NCBI GenBank assembly: GCA_900549995.1
Contig: URQQ01000007.1
Location: 37,766-101,765 of the forward strand
DNA: 64,000 nt
Source: an uncultured Lachnospiraceae bacterium
GTDB lineage: Bacteria; Bacillota; Clostridia; Lachnospirales; Lachnospiraceae
Direction of reading: 5' to 3'
The stretch's first letter is position 1. Each line of letters starts with the position of its first letter. The position numbers and the translations under genes were made by a program. The notes under the pieces are model-generated. The model saw only the letters and a list, made by a program, of their open reading frames with translations, searched no databases and was not told where the DNA came from. This document shows positions 16,271 to 26,311 of the stretch, in pieces.

Positions 16271-17183
16271 GAAAAGCGGGGCAAAGGTAACAACCAACCC
16301 GGAAGAAGACTATGATATTGTTCACATTAATACGGTATTTCCAAGTGATTTGAGAATGGCCAGAAAGGCGAAAAAACAAGGCAAAAAGGTTGTTTATCAT
16401 GCACACTCGACAAAAGAAGACTTTCAGAATTCTTTTACCGGATCGAATCTGGCAGCTCCATTCTTCAAAAAATGGATTATGAAATGTTATCAGAGCGGCG
16501 ACCTGATTCTCACACCGACCAATTATTCCCGTTCTCTGCTGGAAGGATACGGGATTGAGAAACCGATCCAGGTAATCTCAAATGGTGTGGATACCGATCT
16601 GTTTCAGAAAAATGCGCTGGACAGGGAGAGCTTCCGCAGGAAATACGGGTTCCGGGATGATGATAAGATTATCATGTCCGTCGGACTGTATTTTGAACGG
16701 AAAGGAATACTGGACTTTGTGGAACTGGCAAAAAAACTTCCGCAGTATCAGTTTGTATGGTTTGGCTATTCTCCGGACTCACAGATTCCAGCCAGGATCA
16801 GGGAGGCGGTGCATACGAAACTGCCAAACCTGAGATTCATGGGATATCTGCCAAAAGAAGAGTTGAGAAAGGCATACAGCAGCTGTGATTTGTTTTTCTT
16901 CCCATCTCATGAGGAGACGGAAGGGATTGTAGTGTTGGAGGCGCTGGCCTCAGAAATTCCGGTACTGCTGCGGGATATTCCGGTATATGCTGACTGGCTG
17001 GAAGACAAGAAAGATGTCTATAAGGGCAGAGGCATCGATATGTTTGAGAAAAGAATTGTACAGATTCTGGAGAACCAGGTTCCAAGTCTCGTCGCGAACG
17101 GGCTTGAACGGGCGAGAGAAAGGGATGTATCAGAGCAGGCGAAACTTTTACTTCAGTATTACAGATCGCTGATTGCCGGATAA
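16182..17183 (+). CDS. GT4 glycosyltransferase, CpoA-like (second glycolipid sugar)
   Basis: A 333-residue GT-B enzyme. ATG 16182 after AAGGAAGGGG is used; the open frame runs back to 15990, but that part lies inside the preceding gene. Distinctive features shared with pneumococcal CpoA are KSGVGRAMAMQE, TTNPEEDYDIVHINT, HAHSTKEDFQNSF, LYFERKGILDF and FFPSHEETEGIVVLEALAS. CpoA adds the second sugar to monoglucosyl-diacylglycerol, and in pneumococcus it sits beside the alMGS gene, just as here. The reaction order alMGS then CpoA is therefore likely, but the donor sugar (Gal or Glc) is not decided by sequence. It overlaps the preceding gene by 89 bp. Confidence 0.85.
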   Translation: MKVLLYAKNRKTVSKSGVGRAMAMQEESLRKSGAKVTTNPEEDYDIVHINTVFPSDLRMARKAKKQGKKVVYHAHSTKEDFQNSFTGSNLAAPFFKKWIMKCYQSGDLILTPTNYSRSLLEGYGIEKPIQVISNGVDTDLFQKNALDRESFRRKYGFRDDDKIIMSVGLYFERKGILDFVELAKKLPQYQFVWFGYSPDSQIPARIREAVHTKLPNLRFMGYLPKEELRKAYSSCDLFFFPSHEETEGIVVLEALASEIPVLLRDIPVYADWLEDKKDVYKGRGIDMFEKRIVQILENQVPSLVANGLERARERDVSEQAKLLLQYYRSLIAG

Positions 17184-17250
17184 GATACCGGTCAGGGTAT
17201 AAGAAAACGTGCCTCAGGAAGAAATTCACAATTTTCTGCGGCTGAAAAGA

Positions 17251-17279
17251 TTGATTTTTATGCGGTTAAAGTATACTAT
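17251..17279 (+). promoter_or_regulatory. Possible promoter of the pilus operon
   Basis: TTGATT (17251-17256), 17-bp spacer, TACTAT (17274-17279); TATACT two bases earlier is an alternative -10 with a short spacer. It lies 35 bp before the giant prepilin gene. Confidence 0.4.
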
Positions 17280-17313
17280 TATCCTATAAAGTTGTTTAGA
17301 TTGGGTGGAGTAT

Positions 17314-20300
17314 ATGAAGAAAAAGAAAACGCGTGGCAATACGAAGGGATATACTCTGGTTGAAGTGATTGTTGTATGTATTATTCTTGCAATCCTGATT
17401 GGTGTTGCGGCCGGCGGGCTGATCGCATATCAGAGAAAAGCAATATTTAAAAAGAATAACGAATATGCACAGACGATTTTCCTGGCAGCGCAGACTGCAT
17501 TATCACAGGCGAAGGATTCCGGTCAGTCGGAAGAACTTACGGATCTGATTGTTAAGGATACGGGGAACAAGCTCACATCCTCGATGGTTAAAAACGGTGC
17601 AAAAGTGCAGATGAAAGCGGCTGAGGCAGAGAATGCGCGTCTCTATTATTACATTTTTAAGAAAGGTGATATAGGAGACGCTTATTCTGATGCCCAGAAA
17701 ATGCTTTTCAATATGATTGAGCCTTACATCTATGATACGGATATTCTGAACGCGACCTTCTGTGTGGAGTTTGATCCGTCAGACGGAGTCGTATATTCGG
17801 TTCTGTATAATGACAGGGCGTCGGATTTCCATTATGGGGGCGGTGCGTCTACGGAGAAAGACAATGATATTACAGACCGCGACTCTGATGTGAGAAGTAA
17901 GATTCTGCTTGGGTATTATGGTGTGGATCAGTTATCCGATCAGGCACCAGGTGCAGCGGACAAGAATCTGATCGATGATGTGAAACTTTTAAACGGTGAG
18001 ACGCTGGATCTTGTGTGGACGGCGAAGGATCCGCTTCAATATGCATATACTGTCAGACTTTACAGTGCCAAGACAAAGAAGATTGCGGCGTCGCTGAAAA
18101 TCAACGATCCCGATAAGGATGACAGTGTACTGAAGAATTCTACAGATGAAAATGCATTTATCAAGTGCGACCTCGTATTATATTCCTATGACGAGAAAGG
18201 AAAACAAAGTTCAAAGAAGTTCGAGAACGTCCAGTTCCGTGCAAACGCATCTGTAAAAGACGGTAAGACAATATGTAGGCTTGTGCTGGATGCCGCAGAT
18301 CTGAAGGCTGCCGGAATCTATGAGGAATTATCAGCCACAGAACGGGAAGAGGCTGAAAAATATAAAGATACATATTCCGTAAAACGTCTGGGTATTCAGG
18401 GCACGAAACTGTATGCCAGAATGCGGGTATCCGGACTGCGGAAGCAGGGGAGTATGGGCAAAACGGTAGTCAGCTCATGGAAACAGACAAAGGCAGAAAG
18501 TGCATATCTCGGGTCTGAGAAAGAGGAGACAGTTGATAAGGTTACAACGGTAACTGGTGACATCAAAAATGCCCGTCATCTGTTCAACATACGTTTCATG
18601 GAAGGGCAGGAGTCTCAGGAGAAGAAAACAGAAACTTCGGCAGATGCCGTAAATTATCATTATCAGCAGAAGAACGATATCTATTGGGACTATGAGGATT
18701 TAAAAACCGGGCAGAAGGGATTGGTCCAGAACAAGAATCTCTATAATGGACAGAAGACAGAATCAACAGACAAGAATTTCCCTGCAATTGCGGCGCTTCA
18801 TCGGAAGAACGTATACAGTGCGAAGGCAGAAAATGCTGAAAAGAAATATGCGATTGCCGGGCTTCATATCTCCGAGATGGCATCCACCAGCCATATCATG
18901 CCGCTTGGCATTTTCAGAGAAAATGAGGGAGCCATTGAGTCGCTGGAAGTGAAAAGTTCGGATGTCACAGGGAAAGCTGTTAAATATGTAGGAATGATCT
19001 GTGGGATAAACAACGGGACTCTTACAGATATCACGGTTGATGCGGACTCCAAAGTATCCGGTCAGGATTATGTGGGCGGCATCGCCGGGAGTGATGTGAC
19101 AGGAAAAACATATACAACACTGGACGCATCCGGTTTGCCGCAGGATGTGATCAAGTATGAGGCAGAACGGAAATATGAAAACCTGACAAATCATGCCGAT
19201 GTGCAAGGTGAAAATTATATCGGCGGTATTACAGGTTATGTTCATGGGATTTATGGAAAAGAAGGGAAAGAAACTCTGACCCTGAAAAAATGTGAGAACA
19301 CCGGCAGCATCCAGAGCACGAAAACGACAGGAATCTGTATTGGAGGAATTGCCGGATACAACAGAAAATCTATATTGGAAGAATGCACAAGTACTGTTGT
19401 TTTGACAGAGGCGGAAAAGGCGCAGCTTTCTGATGACGCGGCAAAGAAACAGCTCCGTGGATATTTTGTCGGCGGGCTGGTCGGATATGATGACGGCGGA
19501 GAATTCAGACACTGTATCTCCGGCTCGAAAAAGAGCAGTGACGATTATGTCTATGGCAAATGTTATGTCGGAAGCATCACAGGATTCCATACAGATTCAG
19601 GAAACCAGAATGTCATCGCGGCGCAGGAGCAAAATCTTACGATTTCTGCCGACCTCACGGCAAGGACTGGGAACAGCAATGAGAATCTTTCGGAAAATAA
19701 TTCAAATGTGACTGCGGAAAAGTATGCTGGCGGTATAGTTTCTGTGATGGGTGCACTCAAAGGTGATGTTGCAGGAGTTCTAAAGATCAACGGGTCTGCC
19801 GCGGCAGAACAGATCGAGGTAGAACAAAGCTACCAAGCCCGCGTGGGAATGATGATATTATTTACAAACAGCGGAATCGTCGCGGTTTCAGACAGCTATG
19901 CAGGAGGGATTGTTGGATTTAACAACGGAACATTAATTGAGTGTAATACAAATATGCTGACAGATGATGAAAAATCGATGGAACTGCTGGAGTTTGCCAA
20001 GACTTACACAAAAGATAAGAAGCAGGGAGATTATGTCGGAGGTATTGCAGGATACAACAACGGCATTATTGTGATGACGGGGAAGAGTTCGCTTTTCAGT
20101 ATTACAGCAGGCGCAAACTATGTTGGGGGAGTGGTCGGGTACAATGATAACGGCAAGAACTGCAGTGTCTCAACATTCAGGATCAAAGGCGGGTATACTG
20201 CAGGTAATAATTTCGTCGGCGGATATATGGGCCTGAATAGAAATCAGTATATGTCAATTGTCCAGAAACCATCAGATGAATCGTCGGAAGATTCCGGCGA

Positions 20301-23300
20301 GGTGCCAAAGGTGTCCCCGAATTACATAGAAGGAAATCTGTATGTAGGAGGCTGTGTCGGCGGAAATATCATGAGTATTGATGGAAAATTCAATATGATG
20401 TTCGGGTCTGTCAATGCGGTGTCTCCGGGGTGTGAGATTACAGGTACCGCATTTGTCGGAGGATACATTGGTTACAATAAGATTATAAACGAATTCTATG
20501 ATCCGAAGGAGGAGATTGGCAGACTGGCTGGAATCGGTGCCGATTCTGTAAGAAACTTGGCGACGATAGAGAGTCTGGTGAAAAACGAAGATGCAAGCGC
20601 GGATGGAGAAAAGGAATGGGTAATCAGTGCCGGAGAAGCTGACCAGGCATTCCTGGAATTTGCTCAGATAACGGCCAGGATCTATGCAGGAGGAGTCTTC
20701 GGCTATAATGCGGGAGATACACAGGTGACGCTTCGGAATATTATAAGCAATACACCGATTACGACAACAGAGTATGTTACGGAGCAGGGAAAAGATTATT
20801 CTTATGCCGGAGGTATCGCAGGGCATGTCACGAAGAAAATGTTTCTTGTTGCGTGCAGGAATCTTGCGGCCGATCAGATTGTATCACCGGAAAATGTAAG
20901 TCTTGGAGGTCTGGCTGAGTTAAATGAAGGAACTTTTGAGAACTGCTATGTGGATACGATTGCAAAGGGCAGCCGGAATCAATTCGGCGGACTTGCCGGA
21001 AGGAATAAGGGAACGATTAATGGATGCCAGACTGAGGACGATGTGAGCATTGCAGGAAAGAATGAGATCGGAGGTCTGGTCTACGATAACAGTGGAACGA
21101 TACAAAATGTAAACTTTAAGGGCGTAGTAAGCGGAACAAATGCAACGGGCGGAATTGCTTCTTCTAATAGCGGGGTGATACAGGACAGCAGCTTTGGGGG
21201 AAATGTGAACGGTGCGGATACAACGGGAGGAATTACTGCGCAAAATCTGGGGCAGATTCTAAATACTGTGAGCAGTGGGACTGTAAGCGGATCAGAAGGA
21301 GCTACCGGAGGAATCACAGGCATTAACCAGCGTGGAGGAATCATCACCCAGGGGACAGCACTCGCAGAAACAGGAGATGTGTCTGGAGTCAAACTTACAG
21401 GAGGAATTACCGGGGCTAATTATGGAGAAATTTCTGATGTGTCAGGTAATGGTAATGTGCATTCCACGGATGAGCAGACTGGGGGAATCGCAGGATTTAA
21501 CAGCAGTACAATTCAAAATGCTTCTGTAAATGGAAAGGTGGATGCAAAGAATCAGACAGGCGGTATCACCGGAAATAATATGGGGTCAATTATAGGATGT
21601 TCCACTGGAAAAGATGCTGTTGTAACTGGTACTGACAGCACCGGAGGAATCACAGGAAGTAACGAACCTGTAATGGATGGTGCGGATATCAAAAATTCAG
21701 AAAACCATGCTGCGGTACAAGGGCAGCAGTCTGTAGGCGGAATTGCAGGGTTCTGGTCTTCCAGCGGTGGCAATTCTAACTGTACCAATAATAAGAATTT
21801 TGGTTCTGTTCAGGGCACAATGAATGTTGGAGGAGTGATTGGTCTTATCAATGATCTTCGGAGGGCATTGACCGTCAATAATGCCTATAATCAAGGTTCT
21901 GTGTATGGATATGTGACATGCGAAAAGGCCGGAGGGATTATTGGACATATCAATGGAACCCAGTATAGCACGGGTAAAATTATCATATCCGATGCTGTAA
22001 ATGTTGGGACAGTTGCGGCAGGCAGTACGAATAATACCGCAGGAATTGTGGGAGTGATGGACAGTAATAATCCAACAACTGTGAAAAATTGCCGTAATTA
22101 TGGCCTTCCTGTTGCAGCTTCCGGACTTGAACTTGCATTAGCTGATGGCAGTGAGTTCTCAGGAATTATCGGTCAGGGGAATGAAAAAGTAACACTGGAA
22201 AATTGCTTTGGTGTTTCTGGATGTACATATCCGATCTCGAAAGCAGAGAAAGTTATTGATAATGGAAGTTATTATTTTGCGGAAGGCGAAGAGGAGGAAG
22301 AGAAAGGCGGAGCTGTAGAGATTGAGGATACAGAGTTGGTTAATCTCGTTCCACTTCATGGCTTAGGTGAGCAGGATATGCCTGATCACAGCCAAATTAA
22401 AAATTTATTTGATGGTAAGATGAAAAAAGATAAGCTGGATGTCGGAAATACTTTATACTATTCTCCTGATCCTAAAAACGGTGGAATATGGCCAGATGGT
22501 GAGATTAGGATTAAGTTTATGAAGCCAGTGGCATTAAACAGTATCGAAATTTATTGGTACGTAAGAGCACATGCGTACACATATAGCATTACAGCATATG
22601 GAGAAAATGGAAATGTAGTATTTGAATCTGGAAAAGAACAATTTACACCACCATCAATATGGGATCAAAAGCCATCAGTATGTAATTTAAATCTTATGGA
22701 GAAAGTTTCAAAAGTGACAATTACCATTTATGATAACATATATAATGGTGGAATCAATGAAATCTGTTTTAACGGTCTTCCGATAAAAGATCAGAAAGAT
22801 AGTTTTATGGCAAATACGGCAGGAGCAGTATCCCTATTCAGTACCTACAGCACAGAACAGGGCATTGGAACACCTCTATACGTAGAAGGCAGCAATGCAC
22901 CTTATTCCGCTTCGAATAAAGAAGCCGGAGTGTCGATTGCGAATGGTTTATCTTCGAATCCTCTGGATCAAGCCTTTAACTCAGATTATAGCCATGTCAC
23001 AGACGGAGCGGAAACTGAGAATTTAAGATATCAGATGTACAGTACAATCGATCACGAACTGATCATAAAACAAATCGATCAGACAGCATATTCTTTCTTC
23101 AATGAGCAAGATGACAGCAATGTCGAGCAAACCGAAGATGTAAAGCAGGAAGAAAAGAACGAAGAGCTGCCGAAAATGGCAAAAGCTCCGGCAGAGTTAT
23201 CCGCTGTTAAGGCACCAACAGTCTCTTTGGCAGATGAAAACAAAGATTCTTATCTCTATAACGTTTCCTGGCAGACAGATTATAACGAGGAAATGCTGGC

Positions 23301-24621
23301 GGCAATTGAGAAATATATTGTGACTGTAAAGGAAAGTTCAGGCAAAAAGAATGCATCAGAGCAGACTTATGAAGTCCAGCCAGGACAAAATGAGATGCAG
23401 ATTGATCTGGAGGCATTTGCAGGTAAAACTGTGAGTCTGTCAGTTCAGGCTGTTGTGAAAGATGGGACGCAGAATTATAAAGATTCTCCGTCTGGTGAGA
23501 AGACAGAAGTTCAGATTCCGCAGAGAAATGAGGAAGTGAAGCCGGAGGATATTACTTGCAGAGAGAAAGAAACGGATGTCTTATCGATGGATGATTTTAC
23601 TGATCAGGGCATTCAGATTCAGGTGCAAAATTCTCATCAGAAGACGAACGGAACTTATCGTCTCCATATGACAGTTTACTCTGATCCGGAGAAAACAGAG
23701 GTTCTTGAAGATCTTGGTGAGGTAGTTATGGAAGGCAGTCTGAAAGAAAGTATTTACAGTCTGTCTGGATTAAATCCTGATTATGCAGGCAGATACATAG
23801 GCATCGAGGCGAAGGCAGTGTCGGAAGATAAGATGAATTCTGTGTGGTCAGAAGAGAAACTGCTGAAACTTCCGATGGTACAATTGAAAGTGCCGGAGCT
23901 TATAGAGGAGCAGACGTCCATGACTTATCAGGAAGAAAGAACATCAGAACCGGAAGGCGAGATCATTTCATCGGTAAATGAGACACATGTGGAACAGAAT
24001 GGCCTGATTTGGAATCCTGCGGACTATGATGGTGCTTATAAGATTGATATTAATGCACCTGTGAGCAACACGTCGGATGAACAGTACCATCTGGTTATGA
24101 CACGGAATACGGAAGGCGATCCGGTGACAATTACAAAACTTACAGACAAGGTCGATCTGGAAGGCAATCCAATCTGGGGAGTATTACCTTATGTTGTGGC
24201 AGAGTATCCGGATGAAGAAGATCAGAGCCTTACAAGAGTGTACACTTACGAGTTCCAGTATGAAAGAGAGCAGACAGGTACGGCAGCTGCAGACGATGGA
24301 AACAGCTATGAATACCGTATTCCGCTGAAAGGTTATGTGGAATGCCATGAATACCTGAAAGACGGCCAGGAGCCAGGGTATACGTACAAATTGATTCTGC
24401 CGGATGTCACAAGTGAGGCAGGTCTGAAGGCAATCTATGGTTCTGATTTCAGAAATTATCTTTACACGAGTGATGTTACAATCACGGCAGAACCAGAGGA
24501 GCCGGAACGTTATAAAGGAGCCAATCCGCTGAAATGGTGGAGAGAACTTGACGAGTATCATCACTGGATCACGAAGATTGAAGAGCAGAAAGAAGACAGT
24601 CAGAGCAGCATCGGTAAGTAA
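17314..24621 (+). CDS. Giant prepilin with GLUG-repeat ectodomain (putative pilus-tip adhesin)
   Basis: 2435 residues from ATG 17314, in frame without a break. The N-terminus is a class III (type IV pilin) signal: a basic leader ending NTKG, then YTLVEVIVVCIILAILIGVA with Glu at +5. It should be cut by the prepilin peptidase encoded in the same locus and inserted into a pilus-like filament. After a ~500-residue region come dense Gly-rich repeats (about residues 550-1600) of the GLUG type, each ~26-28 residues with cores such as YVGGIAGYNNG and TGGITGNNMG, probably a beta-helical stalk. About 1680-1825 resembles an F5/8-type carbohydrate-binding (discoidin) fold, and 1960-2430 holds fibronectin-like beta domains. 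No LPXTG or C-terminal membrane segment is present, so anchoring must be through the pilin helix. The typical minor pilin has 150-200 residues. Confidence 0.85.
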   Translation: MKKKKTRGNTKGYTLVEVIVVCIILAILIGVAAGGLIAYQRKAIFKKNNEYAQTIFLAAQTALSQAKDSGQSEELTDLIVKDTGNKLTSSMVKNGAKVQMKAAEAENARLYYYIFKKGDIGDAYSDAQKMLFNMIEPYIYDTDILNATFCVEFDPSDGVVYSVLYNDRASDFHYGGGASTEKDNDITDRDSDVRSKILLGYYGVDQLSDQAPGAADKNLIDDVKLLNGETLDLVWTAKDPLQYAYTVRLYSAKTKKIAASLKINDPDKDDSVLKNSTDENAFIKCDLVLYSYDEKGKQSSKKFENVQFRANASVKDGKTICRLVLDAADLKAAGIYEELSATEREEAEKYKDTYSVKRLGIQGTKLYARMRVSGLRKQGSMGKTVVSSWKQTKAESAYLGSEKEETVDKVTTVTGDIKNARHLFNIRFMEGQESQEKKTETSADAVNYHYQQKNDIYWDYEDLKTGQKGLVQNKNLYNGQKTESTDKNFPAIAALHRKNVYSAKAENAEKKYAIAGLHISEMASTSHIMPLGIFRENEGAIESLEVKSSDVTGKAVKYVGMICGINNGTLTDITVDADSKVSGQDYVGGIAGSDVTGKTYTTLDASGLPQDVIKYEAERKYENLTNHADVQGENYIGGITGYVHGIYGKEGKETLTLKKCENTGSIQSTKTTGICIGGIAGYNRKSILEECTSTVVLTEAEKAQLSDDAAKKQLRGYFVGGLVGYDDGGEFRHCISGSKKSSDDYVYGKCYVGSITGFHTDSGNQNVIAAQEQNLTISADLTARTGNSNENLSENNSNVTAEKYAGGIVSVMGALKGDVAGVLKINGSAAAEQIEVEQSYQARVGMMILFTNSGIVAVSDSYAGGIVGFNNGTLIECNTNMLTDDEKSMELLEFAKTYTKDKKQGDYVGGIAGYNNGIIVMTGKSSLFSITAGANYVGGVVGYNDNGKNCSVSTFRIKGGYTAGNNFVGGYMGLNRNQYMSIVQKPSDESSEDSGEVPKVSPNYIEGNLYVGGCVGGNIMSIDGKFNMMFGSVNAVSPGCEITGTAFVGGYIGYNKIINEFYDPKEEIGRLAGIGADSVRNLATIESLVKNEDASADGEKEWVISAGEADQAFLEFAQITARIYAGGVFGYNAGDTQVTLRNIISNTPITTTEYVTEQGKDYSYAGGIAGHVTKKMFLVACRNLAADQIVSPENVSLGGLAELNEGTFENCYVDTIAKGSRNQFGGLAGRNKGTINGCQTEDDVSIAGKNEIGGLVYDNSGTIQNVNFKGVVSGTNATGGIASSNSGVIQDSSFGGNVNGADTTGGITAQNLGQILNTVSSGTVSGSEGATGGITGINQRGGIITQGTALAETGDVSGVKLTGGITGANYGEISDVSGNGNVHSTDEQTGGIAGFNSSTIQNASVNGKVDAKNQTGGITGNNMGSIIGCSTGKDAVVTGTDSTGGITGSNEPVMDGADIKNSENHAAVQGQQSVGGIAGFWSSSGGNSNCTNNKNFGSVQGTMNVGGVIGLINDLRRALTVNNAYNQGSVYGYVTCEKAGGIIGHINGTQYSTGKIIISDAVNVGTVAAGSTNNTAGIVGVMDSNNPTTVKNCRNYGLPVAASGLELALADGSEFSGIIGQGNEKVTLENCFGVSGCTYPISKAEKVIDNGSYYFAEGEEEEEKGGAVEIEDTELVNLVPLHGLGEQDMPDHSQIKNLFDGKMKKDKLDVGNTLYYSPDPKNGGIWPDGEIRIKFMKPVALNSIEIYWYVRAHAYTYSITAYGENGNVVFESGKEQFTPPSIWDQKPSVCNLNLMEKVSKVTITIYDNIYNGGINEICFNGLPIKDQKDSFMANTAGAVSLFSTYSTEQGIGTPLYVEGSNAPYSASNKEAGVSIANGLSSNPLDQAFNSDYSHVTDGAETENLRYQMYSTIDHELIIKQIDQTAYSFFNEQDDSNVEQTEDVKQEEKNEELPKMAKAPAELSAVKAPTVSLADENKDSYLYNVSWQTDYNEEMLAAIEKYIVTVKESSGKKNASEQTYEVQPGQNEMQIDLEAFAGKTVSLSVQAVVKDGTQNYKDSPSGEKTEVQIPQRNEEVKPEDITCREKETDVLSMDDFTDQGIQIQVQNSHQKTNGTYRLHMTVYSDPEKTEVLEDLGEVVMEGSLKESIYSLSGLNPDYAGRYIGIEAKAVSEDKMNSVWSEEKLLKLPMVQLKVPELIEEQTSMTYQEERTSEPEGEIISSVNETHVEQNGLIWNPADYDGAYKIDINAPVSNTSDEQYHLVMTRNTEGDPVTITKLTDKVDLEGNPIWGVLPYVVAEYPDEEDQSLTRVYTYEFQYEREQTGTAAADDGNSYEYRIPLKGYVECHEYLKDGQEPGYTYKLILPDVTSEAGLKAIYGSDFRNYLYTSDVTITAEPEEPERYKGANPLKWWRELDEYHHWITKIEEQKEDSQSSIGK

Positions 24622-24663
24622 GATGCTGCTTTGGCATACAGTATTACAGCAGGGAGCGGGATT

Positions 24664-25263
24664 ATGAAGAAGAAAGGTATTATAAAAAATCAAGAGGGAA
24701 GTGCACTGATTCCAGTATTGTGTATTCTTTGTATTCTCGCGGCTTTTGTGTTGGCGATGGTGTTCTCGTCGTATCAGGTACTGACACGGGCGCAGAGGGC
24801 GGCAACGAAGGAGCAGTGCCGGATGTCGTCAGTGACATTCGGGGAACAGTTCCAGAAGATGCTGGAGGAGGACAGTTCAGAAGACGACACCGTACTCAAT
24901 GAAGCACAGAAATATTTTTATAATAAAGTTTGTGTTGAAAAGAGCTGGAAGTATTATAACAAAGAGGAAGAAAATCATTCTGATAAAGAAGAAGTAACGA
25001 AGGTGTTCAATGCAGAATTGCCTGGAACAAGCAGAGAAAATGTCGGTGATGTGACAATTAAAATGTACTGGGAATGGAATGAAGAGGACAGCAATAACGC
25101 TCAGTATCAGACCATTGTGCTTGTTGTGAAGGTGAAGAGCAGTCTCCGGGGACAGCAGTACACATCGACTACACAGTACGAACTGCGCAAACCGGATACA
25201 GATACGATTGACTGGAACGATACATCCAACTGGAAATGGGCACACAGCTGGAGCGGCAATTAA
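24664..25263 (+). CDS. GspK/PilX-like minor pilin
   Basis: 199 residues. ATG 24664 follows GGGAGCGG; the frame runs further upstream without a better site. It has a class III leader (MKKKGIIKNQEG) followed by SALIPVLCILCILAAFVLAM. Pro replaces the Glu at +5, the feature that marks GspK/PilX-type tip pseudopilins, which cap the filament and do not need to neutralise the next subunit. The head is acidic and shows no recognised domain. It lies 42 bp after the giant prepilin gene and 10 bp before the next prepilin, in one operon. Confidence 0.75.
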   Translation: MKKKGIIKNQEGSALIPVLCILCILAAFVLAMVFSSYQVLTRAQRAATKEQCRMSSVTFGEQFQKMLEEDSSEDDTVLNEAQKYFYNKVCVEKSWKYYNKEEENHSDKEEVTKVFNAELPGTSRENVGDVTIKMYWEWNEEDSNNAQYQTIVLVVKVKSSLRGQQYTSTTQYELRKPDTDTIDWNDTSNWKWAHSWSGN

Positions 25264-25273
25264 GGAGGAGATC

Positions 25274-25624
25274 ATGAAGAAGAAAACAGATGGAATGACG
25301 ATGGTTGAGGTGATCGTGGCATTTGCAGTTCTCATGATCGGCCTTGCCGGAATATATAAGGTGACGCTTTTATCTGGAAATATGACAATAAAAGCGTCAG
25401 AAATACAGGCGCAGGTAGATGATCTGATGAATAAGTATTATGAAGATAAGCTAACAGACGCTACGCTCGCAGCCGGAGCAATTGAGATTACAGAGAAGGA
25501 TAAAGATGACCCCTCGAAGACAGGGGAAAAGCTGGGAACATTTCAGTCGGTGATTAAGGATGCGGAAAATGAAGAGGGATATCATATCTATTATTTTGAA
25601 GACCCTGAGGAAAGCGGGGATTGA
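25274..25624 (+). CDS. GspI/PilV-like minor prepilin
   Basis: 116 residues from ATG 25274, set by AAGGAGGAG 8-9 nt upstream. Leader MKKKTDG, then MTMVEVIVAFAVLMIGLAGIY with Glu at +5. The AFAVLMIGLAGI stretch is typical of PilV/GspI proteins. The small head (about 85 residues) has no recognised fold. Its stop overlaps the region just before the next gene, which starts 2 bp later, so translation is probably coupled. Confidence 0.8.
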   Translation: MKKKTDGMTMVEVIVAFAVLMIGLAGIYKVTLLSGNMTIKASEIQAQVDDLMNKYYEDKLTDATLAAGAIEITEKDKDDPSKTGEKLGTFQSVIKDAENEEGYHIYYFEDPEESGD

Positions 25625-25626
25625 TC

Positions 25627-26181
25627 ATGAAACTTCAAAAGAACGTGAAAAGGCTTCTGAAAGAGAAGGATGGATTTACACTGGTTGAACTCCTTGTTTC
25701 ATTTACCCTTTTACTGATTCTGATGACAGCCGCATTTGCAGTTATTTCTCCATCGGCAAAAGTATTTATGAAGTCGATTGGCGCCGGGCGTGCTCAGAGT
25801 GTGAGCGGCATTGTGATGGACCGGATTGTAAATGAGCTGGAAAATGCGGAAGAGATAATTACGGTAGATCGTGATAAAGTGGAGTATATTGACAGTAACG
25901 GCAATCTTGTCTACATGGAAAAGAAGATGGTAGACAGAGGAGATGTAGGAAAAACAGAGTATACAACCCTCGCATTATCGTATTATCTGGCTGATGACTC
26001 TTTTAAAGAGTGGATGTACCCTAAAAAGATGTATATGGGAAATACAATTGAAGAGCTGGAATTCTCAAAGGTAGAAGATAAAGAGGATTTGGTACAGGTA
26101 AAATTAAAGCTTAAAAATTCTCAGACAGGTTATGAGTATGAGAGAACAAGGATTGTAAAGTGCAGCGGCCTGGAAGAATAA
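25627..26181 (+). CDS. GspJ/PilW-like minor prepilin
   Basis: 184 residues from ATG 25627. Leader MKLQKNVKRLLKEKDG, then FTLVELLVSFTLLLILMTAAF with Glu at +5. The motif with SVSGIVMDRIVNELENAEEI after the helix is the usual one in PilW/GspJ proteins. It completes a set that, with the preceding genes, matches the GspH-I-J-K minor pseudopilin order, the giant protein holding the H-like first place. A non-coding gap of 254 bp with a new promoter follows. Confidence 0.8.
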   Translation: MKLQKNVKRLLKEKDGFTLVELLVSFTLLLILMTAAFAVISPSAKVFMKSIGAGRAQSVSGIVMDRIVNELENAEEIITVDRDKVEYIDSNGNLVYMEKKMVDRGDVGKTEYTTLALSYYLADDSFKEWMYPKKMYMGNTIEELEFSKVEDKEDLVQVKLKLKNSQTGYEYERTRIVKCSGLEE

Positions 26182-26251
26182 ATTACAGTACAAAATTTAC
26201 TCTAAACAGTAATGATATGATCCGATGGAAAAATCAAAAAGGTAAACGGGG

Positions 26252-26268
26252 CATCTAGGAACTAGATG
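26252..26268 (+). other. Intergenic hairpin before the pilA promoter
   Basis: Perfect 7-bp stem CATCTAG-GAA-CTAGATG, extendable by G-U pairs. No T run follows, so terminator function is weak. A cyclic-di-GMP riboswitch was considered and not supported. Confidence 0.4.
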
Positions 26269-26311
26269 TTGTGCCATTCGCATGTAAAAAGTTGCTAATT
26301 ACGCAGAATGA

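Noticed and set aside
18763..19590. Minus-strand ORF of 275 codons inside the giant prepilin gene
   Set aside because: Antisense shadow of the repetitive Gly-rich frame; no domain or start signal.
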